From: Streptomyces peucetius
GTDB lineage: Bacteria; Actinomycetota; Actinomycetes; Streptomycetales; Streptomycetaceae
Direction: 5' to 3'
NCBI RefSeq assembly: GCF_025854275.1
Contig: NZ_CP107567.1
Coordinates: 5,828,001 to 5,892,000 of the forward strand
DNA length: 64,000 nucleotides
Shown here: piece after piece, positions 45,804 to 54,953 of the stretch
How the letters are laid out: the number at the start of each line of letters is the position of its first letter
How positions within the stretch are numbered: position 1 is the stretch's first letter
Notes under the pieces: generated by a model
What the model was told of the DNA's origin: nothing
The model's input: only the letters and a program-made list of their open reading frames with translations
Databases searched by the model: none
Made by a program: the position numbers and the translations under genes

Positions 45804-48800
45804 ATGGGACGCGCTGACCTGGCAGGTTTGGTACGGATCTGCGATCCGGCCGGCCGACCGTACGGCACCGGCTTCGTCGCCGACGACATCGGCACGGTCG
45901 TGACCGGCCACGACGTGATCCACGCGCTGCCCCGGCCCTTCCTGCTGCCGCTGGACGGCGACGGCCCCGCCGTCGAGGCCGTCACCGTCACCCTGCTGCC
46001 CGACCACGGGCTCGCCCTGCTGCACACGGACGGCCTGCGGCTCCCGCCCCTGCCCATCGGGGCGCGCGAACGTGTGGAGCCCGGTACGTATGTGCGCCTC
46101 GCGGCGGGCGGCTGGCGCGAGGCGCGGGTGCTCTCCGCCGACCGCGGCGTGCTGGAGCTCGCCATCGGCACCGACGGCAGCGACGCCCTGCGGCTGGCGG
46201 GCACCGCCGCCGGCGGGCCGGTGCTCGACGCCGCGACGGGCGCGGCCCTGGCCGTGCTCGCCGCCCCGCCCCCGCCGGGCGCCCCCACGGCAGCCCTCGC
46301 ACGGCCCCTGGGCACGGCCCGGTCGGCACCGCACACCGCCCTGCTGCGCAGAAACGCCGCGACCGCCCCCGCCTACGGGCAGGACCTGAACCTGGCGGCG
46401 GTACTCGAGCTGACCGCCACCTCGCTCGGCCGGGCCGGCGCCCCCGACGACGACTGGCCGCAGCCCGTCCGACGACCCGAGGTGGAGCGGGAGTTCGCGG
46501 CCTTCACCGGACCGGGCGGCACCGGCCCCGTGCTCGGCCTCGTCGGCGCACCCGGGACCGGCCGGACGACGGAACTCCGCGCCCTCGCCGCCCGCCGCGC
46601 CCACGGCCCCGAACCGGCCCCCACCCTCTGGCTGCGCGGCGCCGACCTGCGCACCGGTGACACGTCCGTCGCCGACGCCGTCGCGCGCGGCCTGCGCGAC
46701 GCCGCCCGGATCCTCGCCGTACCGGAGCGGCAGACGGGACCCGACCCGGCAGCGCGCCTGGCCGCGGAGGCGGGGCGGCCGCTGCTGGTCGTCCTCGACG
46801 GCCTGGAGGAGATCGAGCCGGGGACGGCACGGGCCCTGCCGGAATGGACATCGGCCACGGTGGACTGGCTGCTCCGCACGGGCGCCCGGCTGGTGATCTC
46901 ATGCCGCCCCGAACACTGGGACAAGGCCGGAGCGCTCTTCCCGCCAGGTGCGCTGCACCGCCCGACGACGCTCGCGGCCGGTTCCGGACGCGCCGGCGCG
47001 GTCGGGGCGCCGGGCGGCCTTGCGGCGTCTGCGCCGCGGGGCGCCGGGCACGGCCCGCGGCACGGCGACGGGGGGCGGCGCGCGGGCGCGGGCCCTGGCG
47101 GCGGGGGGCCGGACCGGGCCGTGCCGGTGCCGCCGTCGCAGTCGCCCTTGCCGGAGGCCGAGGTGCCCGTCGGCGTCGTCCCCGGGGTCGGCCGGCCGGG
47201 GCGGCACGTGACGGCCGGTGCGGCCGGCGTCGCGGAGCCGGAGCAGTCACCGGTCTGCGACAGTCCTCGCAGCCTGCCTCCCCGGACGCCGTCCCCGCCC
47301 GCGCTGAGCCTCGGGGACCTCACCGCCGAGCAGGCCCGCCTGGCACGCGAGCGGTACGGCCTCGCGGCCGGCGCCGTCGCGGCCGGCGACGAGCGGCATC
47401 CGCTGGTCCTGCGGCTGCTCGCGGAGGTGCGCCGGGCCGCGCCCGGCGCACCTTCCGGCAGGCCGGGCCGCGCGGACGTCTACGGCGCATACCTGGACCT
47501 CCTCTGCCTGCGGATCGCGGTCCGCATCACCGCCGCAGGCGGCTGCGCGACCCCGGGCGCCGCCGTCCGCCGGCTCGCCGCCGCGGTCGCCCGGCGGACC
47601 CACGAGGCCGCGCGGCGCTGCCTGGGGCCCGGCCACGGGCGGCTCGACCGCGCGGCGTTCGAGGAGCTCTTCCCGTGGGCGGGCGGCTGGGCGTCCGCCG
47701 TCCTCACCGAGGGCCTGCTGGTCCCGGCGGGCGACGGCTACCGCTTCGTGCACGAGGAACTGTCCGACTGGCTCCAGGGCGCGCATCTCGACCTCGACGC
47801 GGCTCTGCACTCCCTCGTGCAGCGCGCACCCGGCGAGGAAGGCCCGGCCGTGCCCCGCCATCGCATCGGCCCCGTCGTCCAAGGACTACTGCTGCTCGGC
47901 CGGGAGCACGGCCCGCACCACCTTGCCTCCAGGCTCTCCCGACTCGTCGACGCGCTCGACGATCCCAGTGCCCCCGAAGCCCACTGGTGGGCCTTCGTAC
48001 TCCTGCGCGAGGTCCTGTCCCGTGTGCCGGACGCCGAACCGTATCTCGCCGTCCTGCACCGGCTCGCCGAGCGCCCGGACGGCGCGTACCCGCCCGGCTT
48101 CTGGGCCCGATTGCCCCTCGGCGACCCGAGCAGACTCGACCTCCTGCGGAGACTCGTCCCCACCGACCCGCCCCCCACCCCGGCCGCCGACGCGCCCGCC
48201 GGGCCCCGCCACCTGGAGCTCGCCGACGAACGGCTGACGGCCGCCCCCAGGGCCGTACAGCCGCTGCTGTGCCGGTGGTTCGACGACGAGACACCCCTGG
48301 CCGCAGAGGCCGACGCCGCCGTGCGCCCCACCGTGGGAGCCGCCGCCCAGGCACTGCTCTACGCCCGGCACGGGCTCGCCGCCGACGACCTCACCGAGGC
48401 CCTCGCCGACACCCCGCACCCCCGGGCCGCCGAACTCCTCTGCGCGCTCGCCGAGGACGCGCCGTCCGCGATGTGCCGGGCCGTCGACCGCTGGGCCCGC
48501 GACCCCCGGCCCGGGCGACGGGCGGCAGCCGCCGCCTACGCCGCGCTGATCACGACCTCCGACGCGGCCGACCGGGGCCTGCTCCGGCGCGCCGCACGCG
48601 CGCTGCTCGCCGGGACCCGGGACGCCTACGGGCCCGCGCTCACCGTCCTGGTCCGCGACCCGGTCAGCAGGGACCGCCACCTGGAACGCGCCCTGGAGCT
48701 CGTCGCGACCGGCGACCCACGCCTGCCCGTCGGCGCGCTCGCCGAAGCGGTGTCCAGCCACCCCGGCCCCGTCCTCGCCGCCCTCCGGACCCGTCTGCTG

Positions 48801-49463
48801 CGACCGGGGCACGAGGCCGACGCGGAGGAGATCCTCACCACACTCGCCCGGGCCGCCACCACCTCCGCCACCGCCCGCCGGGCCGCCGCCCTCGTGTGCG
48901 AGTTCGTCGACCACCGCCCCGACGGCGGGGCCCACGCCGCCGCGTACGTCCACCACCGCCTCGAACACGGACCCGACGGACGGGACGTCCTCTTCCCGCT
49001 CGTCACCCACCTCGTACGAGGACGGCCGGCCCGCGTACGCATCTCGCTCGCGACCGTCCTCGCCGCACCGGGCAGCCCGGCCTCCCGCCCGCTGCGGGCC
49101 GAGCTGCTCGACGTACTGCTGCGCTACGAGCAGTACGAGGCCCGTGACCTCGCCGTCCTCGACGCCCTGCTGCACGCCGCGGCGCACGGCAGCGGCGCAC
49201 AGGACGAGGAGTGGACCCGGGCACTGGTGCACCGCACGGGCCTGGTGCTGGTCCGTACCGCCGCAGGCGCGGCCTGCTTCGACCGTCGGCTCACCGAGCT
49301 CGCCCGCGAGGTGCCCGCCTTCGCCGTGCTGATGGCCCGCTGGCCGGCCGTGGATCCGCAGGAATGGGCCGCCGTGGCGGCCTGCCGGTCCCTCGGCACA
49401 CGAGCCGGTCCGGTGCCGATGCCGACCGGGAGCCTGGGGCATGGCAGTCTTAGACCTGCGTAA
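45804..49463 (+). CDS. Large protein with degenerate trypsin-like domain and STAND-like ATPase
   Basis: A 1219-residue soluble protein. Residues about 1-160 look like a chymotrypsin-fold domain (GTGFVADDIGTVVTGHDVIH; HGLALLHTD; GTAAGGPVLDAATGAALAVL). The catalytic Ser motif GxSGGP is AAGGPV, and the Asp position reads HGLALL, so it is probably not an active protease. A P-loop ATPase follows: Walker A GAPGTGRTT (residues 248-256) and Walker B LLVVLDGLEE (about 327-336), then ISCRPEHW, as in STAND NTPases. A Gly/Arg-rich insert of about 90 residues (near 400-490) precedes a long helical C-terminus like HEAT/TPR repeats. ATG 45804 fits the domain start. It is transcribed with ribF, 41 bases away, and in synteny is a known neighbour of truB-ribF in Streptomyces. 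Confidence 0.85.
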   Translation: MGRADLAGLVRICDPAGRPYGTGFVADDIGTVVTGHDVIHALPRPFLLPLDGDGPAVEAVTVTLLPDHGLALLHTDGLRLPPLPIGARERVEPGTYVRLAAGGWREARVLSADRGVLELAIGTDGSDALRLAGTAAGGPVLDAATGAALAVLAAPPPPGAPTAALARPLGTARSAPHTALLRRNAATAPAYGQDLNLAAVLELTATSLGRAGAPDDDWPQPVRRPEVEREFAAFTGPGGTGPVLGLVGAPGTGRTTELRALAARRAHGPEPAPTLWLRGADLRTGDTSVADAVARGLRDAARILAVPERQTGPDPAARLAAEAGRPLLVVLDGLEEIEPGTARALPEWTSATVDWLLRTGARLVISCRPEHWDKAGALFPPGALHRPTTLAAGSGRAGAVGAPGGLAASAPRGAGHGPRHGDGGRRAGAGPGGGGPDRAVPVPPSQSPLPEAEVPVGVVPGVGRPGRHVTAGAAGVAEPEQSPVCDSPRSLPPRTPSPPALSLGDLTAEQARLARERYGLAAGAVAAGDERHPLVLRLLAEVRRAAPGAPSGRPGRADVYGAYLDLLCLRIAVRITAAGGCATPGAAVRRLAAAVARRTHEAARRCLGPGHGRLDRAAFEELFPWAGGWASAVLTEGLLVPAGDGYRFVHEELSDWLQGAHLDLDAALHSLVQRAPGEEGPAVPRHRIGPVVQGLLLLGREHGPHHLASRLSRLVDALDDPSAPEAHWWAFVLLREVLSRVPDAEPYLAVLHRLAERPDGAYPPGFWARLPLGDPSRLDLLRRLVPTDPPPTPAADAPAGPRHLELADERLTAAPRAVQPLLCRWFDDETPLAAEADAAVRPTVGAAAQALLYARHGLAADDLTEALADTPHPRAAELLCALAEDAPSAMCRAVDRWARDPRPGRRAAAAAYAALITTSDAADRGLLRRAARALLAGTRDAYGPALTVLVRDPVSRDRHLERALELVATGDPRLPVGALAEAVSSHPGPVLAALRTRLLRPGHEADAEEILTTLARAATTSATARRAAALVCEFVDHRPDGGAHAAAYVHHRLEHGPDGRDVLFPLVTHLVRGRPARVRISLATVLAAPGSPASRPLRAELLDVLLRYEQYEARDLAVLDALLHAAAHGSGAQDEEWTRALVHRTGLVLVRTAAGAACFDRRLTELAREVPAFAVLMARWPAVDPQEWAAVAACRSLGTRAGPVPMPTGSLGHGSLRPA

Positions 49464-49504
49464 TCGGCAATCACGTACACGGGTTCGGGCGAGGAGCGGT
49501 CACA

Positions 49505-50461
49505 GTGCAGCGCTGGCGTGGCTTGGAGGACATCCCCCAGGACTGGGGACGCAGCGTCGTCACCATCGGCTCCTACGACGGGGTGCACCGCGGGCACCAG
49601 CTGATCATCGGACGTGCCGTGGAGCGGGCGCGGGAGCTCGGTGTGCCCTCGGTCGTCGTGACCTTCGACCCGCACCCCAGCGAGGTCGTCCGCCCGGGCA
49701 GCCACCCGCCGCTCCTCGCGCCCCACCACCGGCGCGCCGACCTGATGGCCGAGCTCGGCGTGGACGCGGTGCTCGTGCTGCCGTTCACGAGCGAGTTCTC
49801 GAAGCTCTCACCGGCCGACTTCATCGTGAAGGTACTGGTCGACAAGCTGCACGCGCGTGCCGTCATCGAAGGCCCCAACTTCCGCTTCGGCCACCGCGCG
49901 GCGGGCGACGTCGCCTTCCTCGCCGAACTCGGCTCGACGTACGACTACGACGTCGAGGTCGTCGACCTGTACGTGCGGGGCGAGGCGGGCGGCGGCGAGC
50001 CGTTCTCCTCGACCCTGACCCGCCGGCTGATCGCCGAGGGCGACGTCGAGGGCGCCTCCGAGATCCTCGGTCGCCCGCACCGCGTCGAGGGCGTCGTCGT
50101 GCGCGGCGCCCAGCGCGGCCGCGAACTCGGCTTCCCGACGGCGAACGTGGAGACCCTGCCGCACACCGCGATCCCGGCGGACGGCGTGTACGCGGGCTGG
50201 CTGACGGCGGCCGGCGAACGCATGCCGGCGGCGATCTCGGTCGGCACGAACCCCCAGTTCGACGGCACGGAGCGCACGGTCGAGGCGTACGCGATCGACC
50301 GCGTGGGGCTCGATCTGTACGGGCTGCACGTGACGGTGGACTTCCTGGCGTACGTGCGGGGCCAGGAGAAGTTCGACACGATCGAGTCGCTGTTGGTGGC
50401 GATGGGGGACGACGTGAAGAAGTGCCGCGAGCTGACTGCGGCGTACGACGCGGGCCGCTGA
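49505..50461 (+). CDS. ribF: Bifunctional riboflavin kinase/FAD synthetase
   Basis: A 318-residue enzyme that makes FMN and FAD. The N-terminal FAD synthetase domain has SVVTIGSYDGVHRGHQLIIG (nucleotidyl-transfer HxGH region) and VTFDPHPSEVVRPG, with GPNFRFGHRAAGD. The C-terminal flavokinase domain has GRELGFPTANVE and GVYAGWLTAAGERMPAAISV, then TVEAYAIDRVGLDLYG. GTG at 49505 follows GAGGAGCGG. Order truB-(large protein)-ribF is typical here. Confidence 0.96.
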   Translation: MQRWRGLEDIPQDWGRSVVTIGSYDGVHRGHQLIIGRAVERARELGVPSVVVTFDPHPSEVVRPGSHPPLLAPHHRRADLMAELGVDAVLVLPFTSEFSKLSPADFIVKVLVDKLHARAVIEGPNFRFGHRAAGDVAFLAELGSTYDYDVEVVDLYVRGEAGGGEPFSSTLTRRLIAEGDVEGASEILGRPHRVEGVVVRGAQRGRELGFPTANVETLPHTAIPADGVYAGWLTAAGERMPAAISVGTNPQFDGTERTVEAYAIDRVGLDLYGLHVTVDFLAYVRGQEKFDTIESLLVAMGDDVKKCRELTAAYDAGR

Positions 50462-50783
50462 CGCTTTTGGGCGGGGCCCGGTCCGTGTGGGCCTCGAGCG
50501 TGACCTGCTCCGGGCGCTTCCCCCGGCCCGTGCGCGCCGTGCGGTCTCGGGCCCGGCGACGCGGTCCGCCGCGCCTGGCACCGTGGGCGGCTGTTCCCCC
50601 ACCCCGCCCCTTCCCGCTGTACCGATGTGCGGGGCTCCGCCGCGTGGCGGGCTCCGCCCGGCCCCGGCCCCGGCCCCGCGCGGTGCTGACGGGGGCTCCG
50701 CCCCCGAACCCCCGCGCCTCAAACGCCGGCGAGGCTGGATTTCGCTCCCGCGTCTCGATCGTCGGCGAGGCTGGAATTGCCCG

Positions 50784-50822
50784 CCGGGGCTGATGTGCCG
50801 CGCATCGGCACATCAGCCCCGG
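50784..50822. repeat. 17-bp perfect hairpin with 5-base loop
   Basis: CCGGGGCTGATGTGCCG (50784-50800) pairs perfectly with CGGCACATCAGCCCCGG (50806-50822) around CGCAT. The centre of this dispersed repeat block is a candidate bidirectional terminator between convergent genes. Confidence 0.85.
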
Positions 50823-50895
50823 CCGGCGTTTGAGGCCACCGCGCGAAGCGCGGTACCGGGGCACGGGGCGGAGCCCCGAACGGGGTCCGGGGGCC

Positions 50896-50923
50896 GAGCC
50901 CCCGGTTTCGGGAAGGGGCGGGG
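50896..50923. repeat. Copy 2 of the 28-base dispersed intergenic repeat
   Basis: Identical to 36483-36510 over 28 bases; see that entry. The preceding words CGGCGTTTGAGGCC and GGGGCGGAGCCCC resemble the block before copy 1. Confidence 0.8.
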
Positions 50924-50960
50924 TGGGGGAACGGCCCCGCGCAACGGGCGGGGCCGGGGG

Positions 50961-51944
50961 TCAGGGGGAGGCCGTCGCCCAGTGGCACGCGACCTGCGAG
51001 GCATGTGCGTTCGGCAGGACCGGCAGGTCGCGGGAGCGGCACAGGTCCGCCACGCCCGCCTCGTCCGCCCGCCCCGACGACAGGACCTGGCAGCGGGCGT
51101 GGAAGCGGCAGCCCTCCGGGATACGGGACGGGTCCGGCGGCTCGCCGGTGAGGACCACCGGGGTGCCTTCCGACTCCGGCAGGACCGACAACAGCGCCTG
51201 CGTGTACGGGTGCTGCGGCGACGTCAGGACGTCCTCCACGGGCCCCGACTCCACGATCCGCCCCAGGTACATCACCGCCACCCGGTCCGCGATGTTCCAC
51301 GCCAGGCCCAGGTCGTGCGTCACGACCAGCGCGGACAGGCCCAGTTCGTCCCTCAGCCGCAGCAGCAGTGCCAGGATCTCGCCGCGTACGGACGCGTCGA
51401 GCGAGGCCACCGGCTCGTCGGCGACGATGAGCTCCGGCTGGAGGACCAGCGCGCCCGCGATGACGACGCGCTGCCGCTGACCGCCGGAGAGCTCGTGCGG
51501 GTAGCGGAGGAAGAAGCGTTCGGGCGGACGCAGACCGGCCCGGGACAGCGCCTCGGCGACCGCCGTCCGCTCGTCACCCGCGTAACCGTGGATCCGCAGG
51601 CCCTCCGCGACCGCGTCGTACACGGTGTGCCGCGGGTTGAGTGATCCGCTCGGGTCCTGGAGCACGAGCTGCACCCGCTTGCGGTACGCCTTCAGCGCGC
51701 GTGAGCCGTGGCCGAGGGGCTGCCCGCCGAAAGTGACCTGCCCGGAGGTGGGGGTCACCAGGCCGAGGAGCGAGCGCGCGAGTGTGGTCTTGCCGCAGCC
51801 GGATTCGCCGACGAGGGCGACGATCTCGCCCGCACCGATGTCGAGGTCGACGCCGTCCACGGCGCGTGCCGGCGCCCCGCCCCTGCGTCCCGGGAAGGTG
51901 ACGTGGAGGCCGGCGGCGGACAGCAGGGGAGAGGTGGTGGTCAC
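50961..51944 (-). CDS. ABC importer ATP-binding protein (oligopeptide type, OppF/DppF-like)
   Basis: A 327-residue ATPase for a peptide/nickel-type ABC importer. Walker A is GESGCGKTT, the signature is LSGGQRQR and Walker B is LIVADEPVASLDA; the C-terminal oligopeptide-type tail follows (PPDPSRIPEGCRFHARC...), which can carry a Cys-rich cluster (RFHARCQVLSS...LCRSR). GTG at 51944 has CAGGAG 7 bases upstream. It is the last gene of the leftward operon and its upstream partner ends 15 bases earlier. Confidence 0.94.
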   Translation of the reverse strand: MTTTSPLLSAAGLHVTFPGRRGGAPARAVDGVDLDIGAGEIVALVGESGCGKTTLARSLLGLVTPTSGQVTFGGQPLGHGSRALKAYRKRVQLVLQDPSGSLNPRHTVYDAVAEGLRIHGYAGDERTAVAEALSRAGLRPPERFFLRYPHELSGGQRQRVVIAGALVLQPELIVADEPVASLDASVRGEILALLLRLRDELGLSALVVTHDLGLAWNIADRVAVMYLGRIVESGPVEDVLTSPQHPYTQALLSVLPESEGTPVVLTGEPPDPSRIPEGCRFHARCQVLSSGRADEAGVADLCRSRDLPVLPNAHASQVACHWATASP

Positions 51945-51958
51945 GACGGGCTCCTGTG

Positions 51959-52942
51959 TCACAGCTGCTTCTCCGTTCCTGCCGCCGCGCCCACCAGCAC
52001 GCATGCCGCCCGATGTCCCTCGCCCGTGGCGACCAGCGCCTGGTCCTGCTCGGAGCAGGTGTCGAGCGCGACCGGGCAGCGCGGGTGGAACGTGCAGCCC
52101 CCGGGCAGCGACGAAGGGTCCGGCGGGTCGCCGGGGAGGCCGCGCGGCGCCCGGCGCGACGCCGGGTCGCCGATACGGGGGAACGCGGCGGACAGTGCCC
52201 GCCCGTAGGGGTGTTCGGCTCTGTCGTAGACGGCGCGGGCCGGGCCCTCCTCGACGACCCTCCCCGCGTACATCACCGCGAGCCGGTCGCAGGTGTCGGC
52301 CAGCACCCCCAGATCGTGGCTGATCATCAGCAGGCTGATGTCCTGCTCGGCGACCAGCTGCTCGATCAGCCGCAGGATCTGGGCCTGGATCATCACGTCG
52401 AGCGCGGTCGTCGGTTCGTCGGCGACGATCAGCCGCGGATCGCAGGCGAGGGCCATCGCGATCATGACGCGCTGCCGCTGCCCGCCGGAGAGTTCGTGCG
52501 GGTAGGCGTCGGCGCGGGCCGCCGGCAGCCCCACGTGCTGCAGCAGTTCGCCCACGCGCCGTTTCGCTTCCGCGGGGGTGGAGCCGCGGTGCAGCAGGAT
52601 CGGCTCGGCGATCTGGTCGCCGACGCGGTGCACCGCGTTGAGCGAGTGCATCGCGCCCTGGAAGACGATGGACGCGCCCGCCCACCGTACGGCTCGCAGT
52701 CGCCCCCACTTCATGGTGAGGACGTCCTCGCCGTCGAGCAGGATCTCGCCGGTCAGCTTCGCGGAGGAGGGCAGCAGCCGCAGCAGCGCCAGGGCCAGCG
52801 TCGACTTGCCGCAGCCGGACTCACCGGCGACGCCGAGCTTCTGCCCGGCGGCCAGGGACAGGTCGACGCCGCGTACGGCGGGCACGGCTCGTGTCCCGGA
52901 GCCGTAGGTCACATGCAGGTCCTTGACCTCGAGCTGACTCAA
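51959..52942 (-). CDS. ABC importer ATP-binding protein (OppD/DppD-like)
   Basis: A 327-residue ATPase. Walker A GESGCGKST, signature LSGGQRQRVMIAMAL, Walker B LIVADEPTTALDV and the oligopeptide C-terminal PPDPSSLPGGCTFHPRC are visible. I place the start at TTG 52942, which overlaps the stop of the permease gene by one codon pair (TTGA). Using the farther upstream frame would cover much of the permease gene. Confidence 0.93.
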   Translation of the reverse strand: MSQLEVKDLHVTYGSGTRAVPAVRGVDLSLAAGQKLGVAGESGCGKSTLALALLRLLPSSAKLTGEILLDGEDVLTMKWGRLRAVRWAGASIVFQGAMHSLNAVHRVGDQIAEPILLHRGSTPAEAKRRVGELLQHVGLPAARADAYPHELSGGQRQRVMIAMALACDPRLIVADEPTTALDVMIQAQILRLIEQLVAEQDISLLMISHDLGVLADTCDRLAVMYAGRVVEEGPARAVYDRAEHPYGRALSAAFPRIGDPASRRAPRGLPGDPPDPSSLPGGCTFHPRCPVALDTCSEQDQALVATGEGHRAACVLVGAAAGTEKQL

Positions 52943-53901
52943 CGCGCCACTCCCAGCTTCGGGTTGAGCACGGACTCGATGGCCCGCCCGCACAGGGTGA
53001 AGGCGAGCGCCACGAGCGCGATGGCGATTCCGGGCGGAGCGAGGTACGACCAGTGTCCGGAGGACACCGCGCCCGCTTCCCGAGCGTCCTGGAGCATGCC
53101 GCCCCAGGAGACGACGGTGGGGTCACCGAGACCGAGGAAGGCCAGCGTCGCCTCCGTCAGGATCGCGCTGGAGATGCCGAGCGTGGTCTGCGCGAGCACC
53201 AGCGGCATCACGTTCGGCAGGACGTGGCGCTTCATGATGTGGCCGTGTCCGCCGCCGAGGGCCTTGGCGCGCTCGATGTAGGGCCGCGACTCGACGGCGA
53301 TGGTCTGTGCCCGTACGAGCCGCGCGGTGGTGGGCCAGCTGGCGATGCCGATGGCCAGGATGACCGTCCAGATGTTGCGTGACATCACGGTCGCCAGCAC
53401 GATCGCCAGCACCAGCGAGGGCATGACCAGGAACCAGTCGGTGATCCGCATCAGTACGGTGGAGAACCAGCCGCCGTAGTGGCCCGCGATGATTCCGACC
53501 AGCGTGCCGATGGCCACGGACAGTGCGGCGGCCAGCAGCCCCACGGTGAGGGAGATGCGCGCCCCCCACACCAGCAGCCCGAGCAGCGAGCGCCCGAACT
53601 GGTCGGTGCCGAGCAAGAATTCGCTGCTCGGTTTCTCCATGGCCGTGCCGGGCGCGTTGGTGACGCTCTGCACGTCGCTGCCGACGAGCAGGGGCGCGGC
53701 GAGCGCCGTCAGTGCGATGAGCGCCAGTGCCGCGAGGCCGAACAGCCCGGCGCGGTGCGTGCGGTACGAGCGCCAGAAGCGGGCCACCGAGTGGCGGCGC
53801 CGCTCCCGGGCCAGGGACCTCGCGGTGCGAGCGGGCTCGGCGGTGGGCCCGTCCTGGGGCGCGGGCGTCTTCGTCGTCGGCGGCGTCGGTGTCGTCGTCA
53901 T
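52939..53901 (-). CDS. ABC importer permease (OppC/DppC-like)
   Basis: A 320-residue inner-membrane permease. Six hydrophobic helices start after a charged N-terminal arm (ARSLARERRRHSVARFWRSY). The EAA loop reads IERAKALGGGHGHIMKRHVL and LPN with TEATLAFLGLGDP, as in OppC. The start overlaps the stop of the OppB-like gene by ATGA, so all genes are translationally coupled. Confidence 0.94.
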   Translation of the reverse strand: MTTTPTPPTTKTPAPQDGPTAEPARTARSLARERRRHSVARFWRSYRTHRAGLFGLAALALIALTALAAPLLVGSDVQSVTNAPGTAMEKPSSEFLLGTDQFGRSLLGLLVWGARISLTVGLLAAALSVAIGTLVGIIAGHYGGWFSTVLMRITDWFLVMPSLVLAIVLATVMSRNIWTVILAIGIASWPTTARLVRAQTIAVESRPYIERAKALGGGHGHIMKRHVLPNVMPLVLAQTTLGISSAILTEATLAFLGLGDPTVVSWGGMLQDAREAGAVSSGHWSYLAPPGIAIALVALAFTLCGRAIESVLNPKLGVAR

Positions 53902-54950
53902 CGGCCCACCCGGGGATCGAGCAGCGGATACAGCAGGTCGGCGAGGAGGTTCATAATGATCATCGCACCGGCGAAGACCACGAACAGCCCCTGCACGAGA
54001 GGCAGGTCGGGCACGCTGAGCGCCTGGTAGAACAGCCCGCCGAGGCCGGGCCAGGAGAAGACCGTCTCGACCAGGATCGAACCGGCGGCGACATGGCCCA
54101 GGTTGATGAACACCATGGTGACGGTCGGCAGCAGCGCGTTCGGTACGGCGTGCCGGCGGCGCACCACGTCGTCACGCAGGCCCTTCGCCCGTGCCGTCGT
54201 CAGATAGTCGCTGCCCATCTCGTCGAGCAGCGAGGAACGCATGACCAGCAGCGTCTGCGCGTATCCCACCGCGACGAGGGTGAGGACCGGCAGCACCATG
54301 TGGTGCGCCACGTCGACCACGTACGCGAAGCCGGTCTCGTTGCCCGACTCCATGCCGCCGGTCGGGAACATCCCGGGGACGGGACCGACGCCGACGGAGA
54401 AGGTGATGATGAGCAACAGCCCGAGCCAGAAGCCCGGCACGGACCACAACGTCAGGGCCACGCCCGTGTTCAGCCGGTCGCCCAGGCTTCCGTGCCGCCA
54501 CGCCGAACGGGTGCCGAGCCAGAGCCCGATGGCCGAGTAGACGACGACCGCCACCCCGGTGAGCAGCAGCGTCGCCGGGACCTTCTGGGCGATCAGGTCG
54601 CCGACGGGGGCGTGGAACTGGTACGACATGCCGAGGTCGCCCGTCAGGGCGCTTCCGCAGTAGTCCGTGAACTGCTGCCACATCGGCTTGTCGAGGCCGA
54701 ACTGCCTTCGCAGCGTGGCCATCTGCTCCGCCGACGTCGGCACGCCATGGGTCATGGCCTTCACCGGGTCGCCGGGGATGATCCGGAAGAGGAAGAAGCT
54801 GGTGACGAGGACGGCGAACAGGGAGACCGCCGCACCGCCGAGCTTGCCCGCCACATAGAGGAGATAGGCGCGTACGTTGCCGCCGCCCGCGGCGCGGGCC
54901 TCGGAGGCCCGCGCCACGGCGGTCGTGCCGGTCGTGCTTGTGGTGCTCAT
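53898..54950 (-). CDS. ABC importer permease (OppB/DppB-like)
   Basis: A 350-residue permease with six helices, the last ending LLADLLYPLLDPRVG. The family's early GDPVKAMTHGVPTSAEQMATL motif is present, and the EAA loop is TARAKGLRDDVVRRRHAVPN. ATG at 54950 lies just 3 bases before the stop of the solute-binding protein gene, and the stop overlaps the next start by ATGA. Confidence 0.94.
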   Translation of the reverse strand: MSTTSTTGTTAVARASEARAAGGGNVRAYLLYVAGKLGGAAVSLFAVLVTSFFLFRIIPGDPVKAMTHGVPTSAEQMATLRRQFGLDKPMWQQFTDYCGSALTGDLGMSYQFHAPVGDLIAQKVPATLLLTGVAVVVYSAIGLWLGTRSAWRHGSLGDRLNTGVALTLWSVPGFWLGLLLIITFSVGVGPVPGMFPTGGMESGNETGFAYVVDVAHHMVLPVLTLVAVGYAQTLLVMRSSLLDEMGSDYLTTARAKGLRDDVVRRRHAVPNALLPTVTMVFINLGHVAAGSILVETVFSWPGLGGLFYQALSVPDLPLVQGLFVVFAGAMIIMNLLADLLYPLLDPRVGR

Positions 54951-54953
54951 CGA

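Larger units (their letters stand above)
50462..50960. other. Repeat-rich intergenic region after ribF
   Basis: About 500 bases with no gene, between ribF and the leftward ABC importer. It contains several GC-rich blocks, the words CGCCGGCGAGGCTGGA and GTCGGCGAGGCTGGAATT in tandem (50727-50780), a 17-bp hairpin and the second copy of the 28-base repeat. The long frames here (for example near 50490-50720) are antisense-like and have no homologue that I recognise. Confidence 0.6.

Noticed and set aside
50487..50960. Plus-strand ORFs after ribF
   Set aside because: They run through dispersed repeats and hairpins with no ribosome site or homology.
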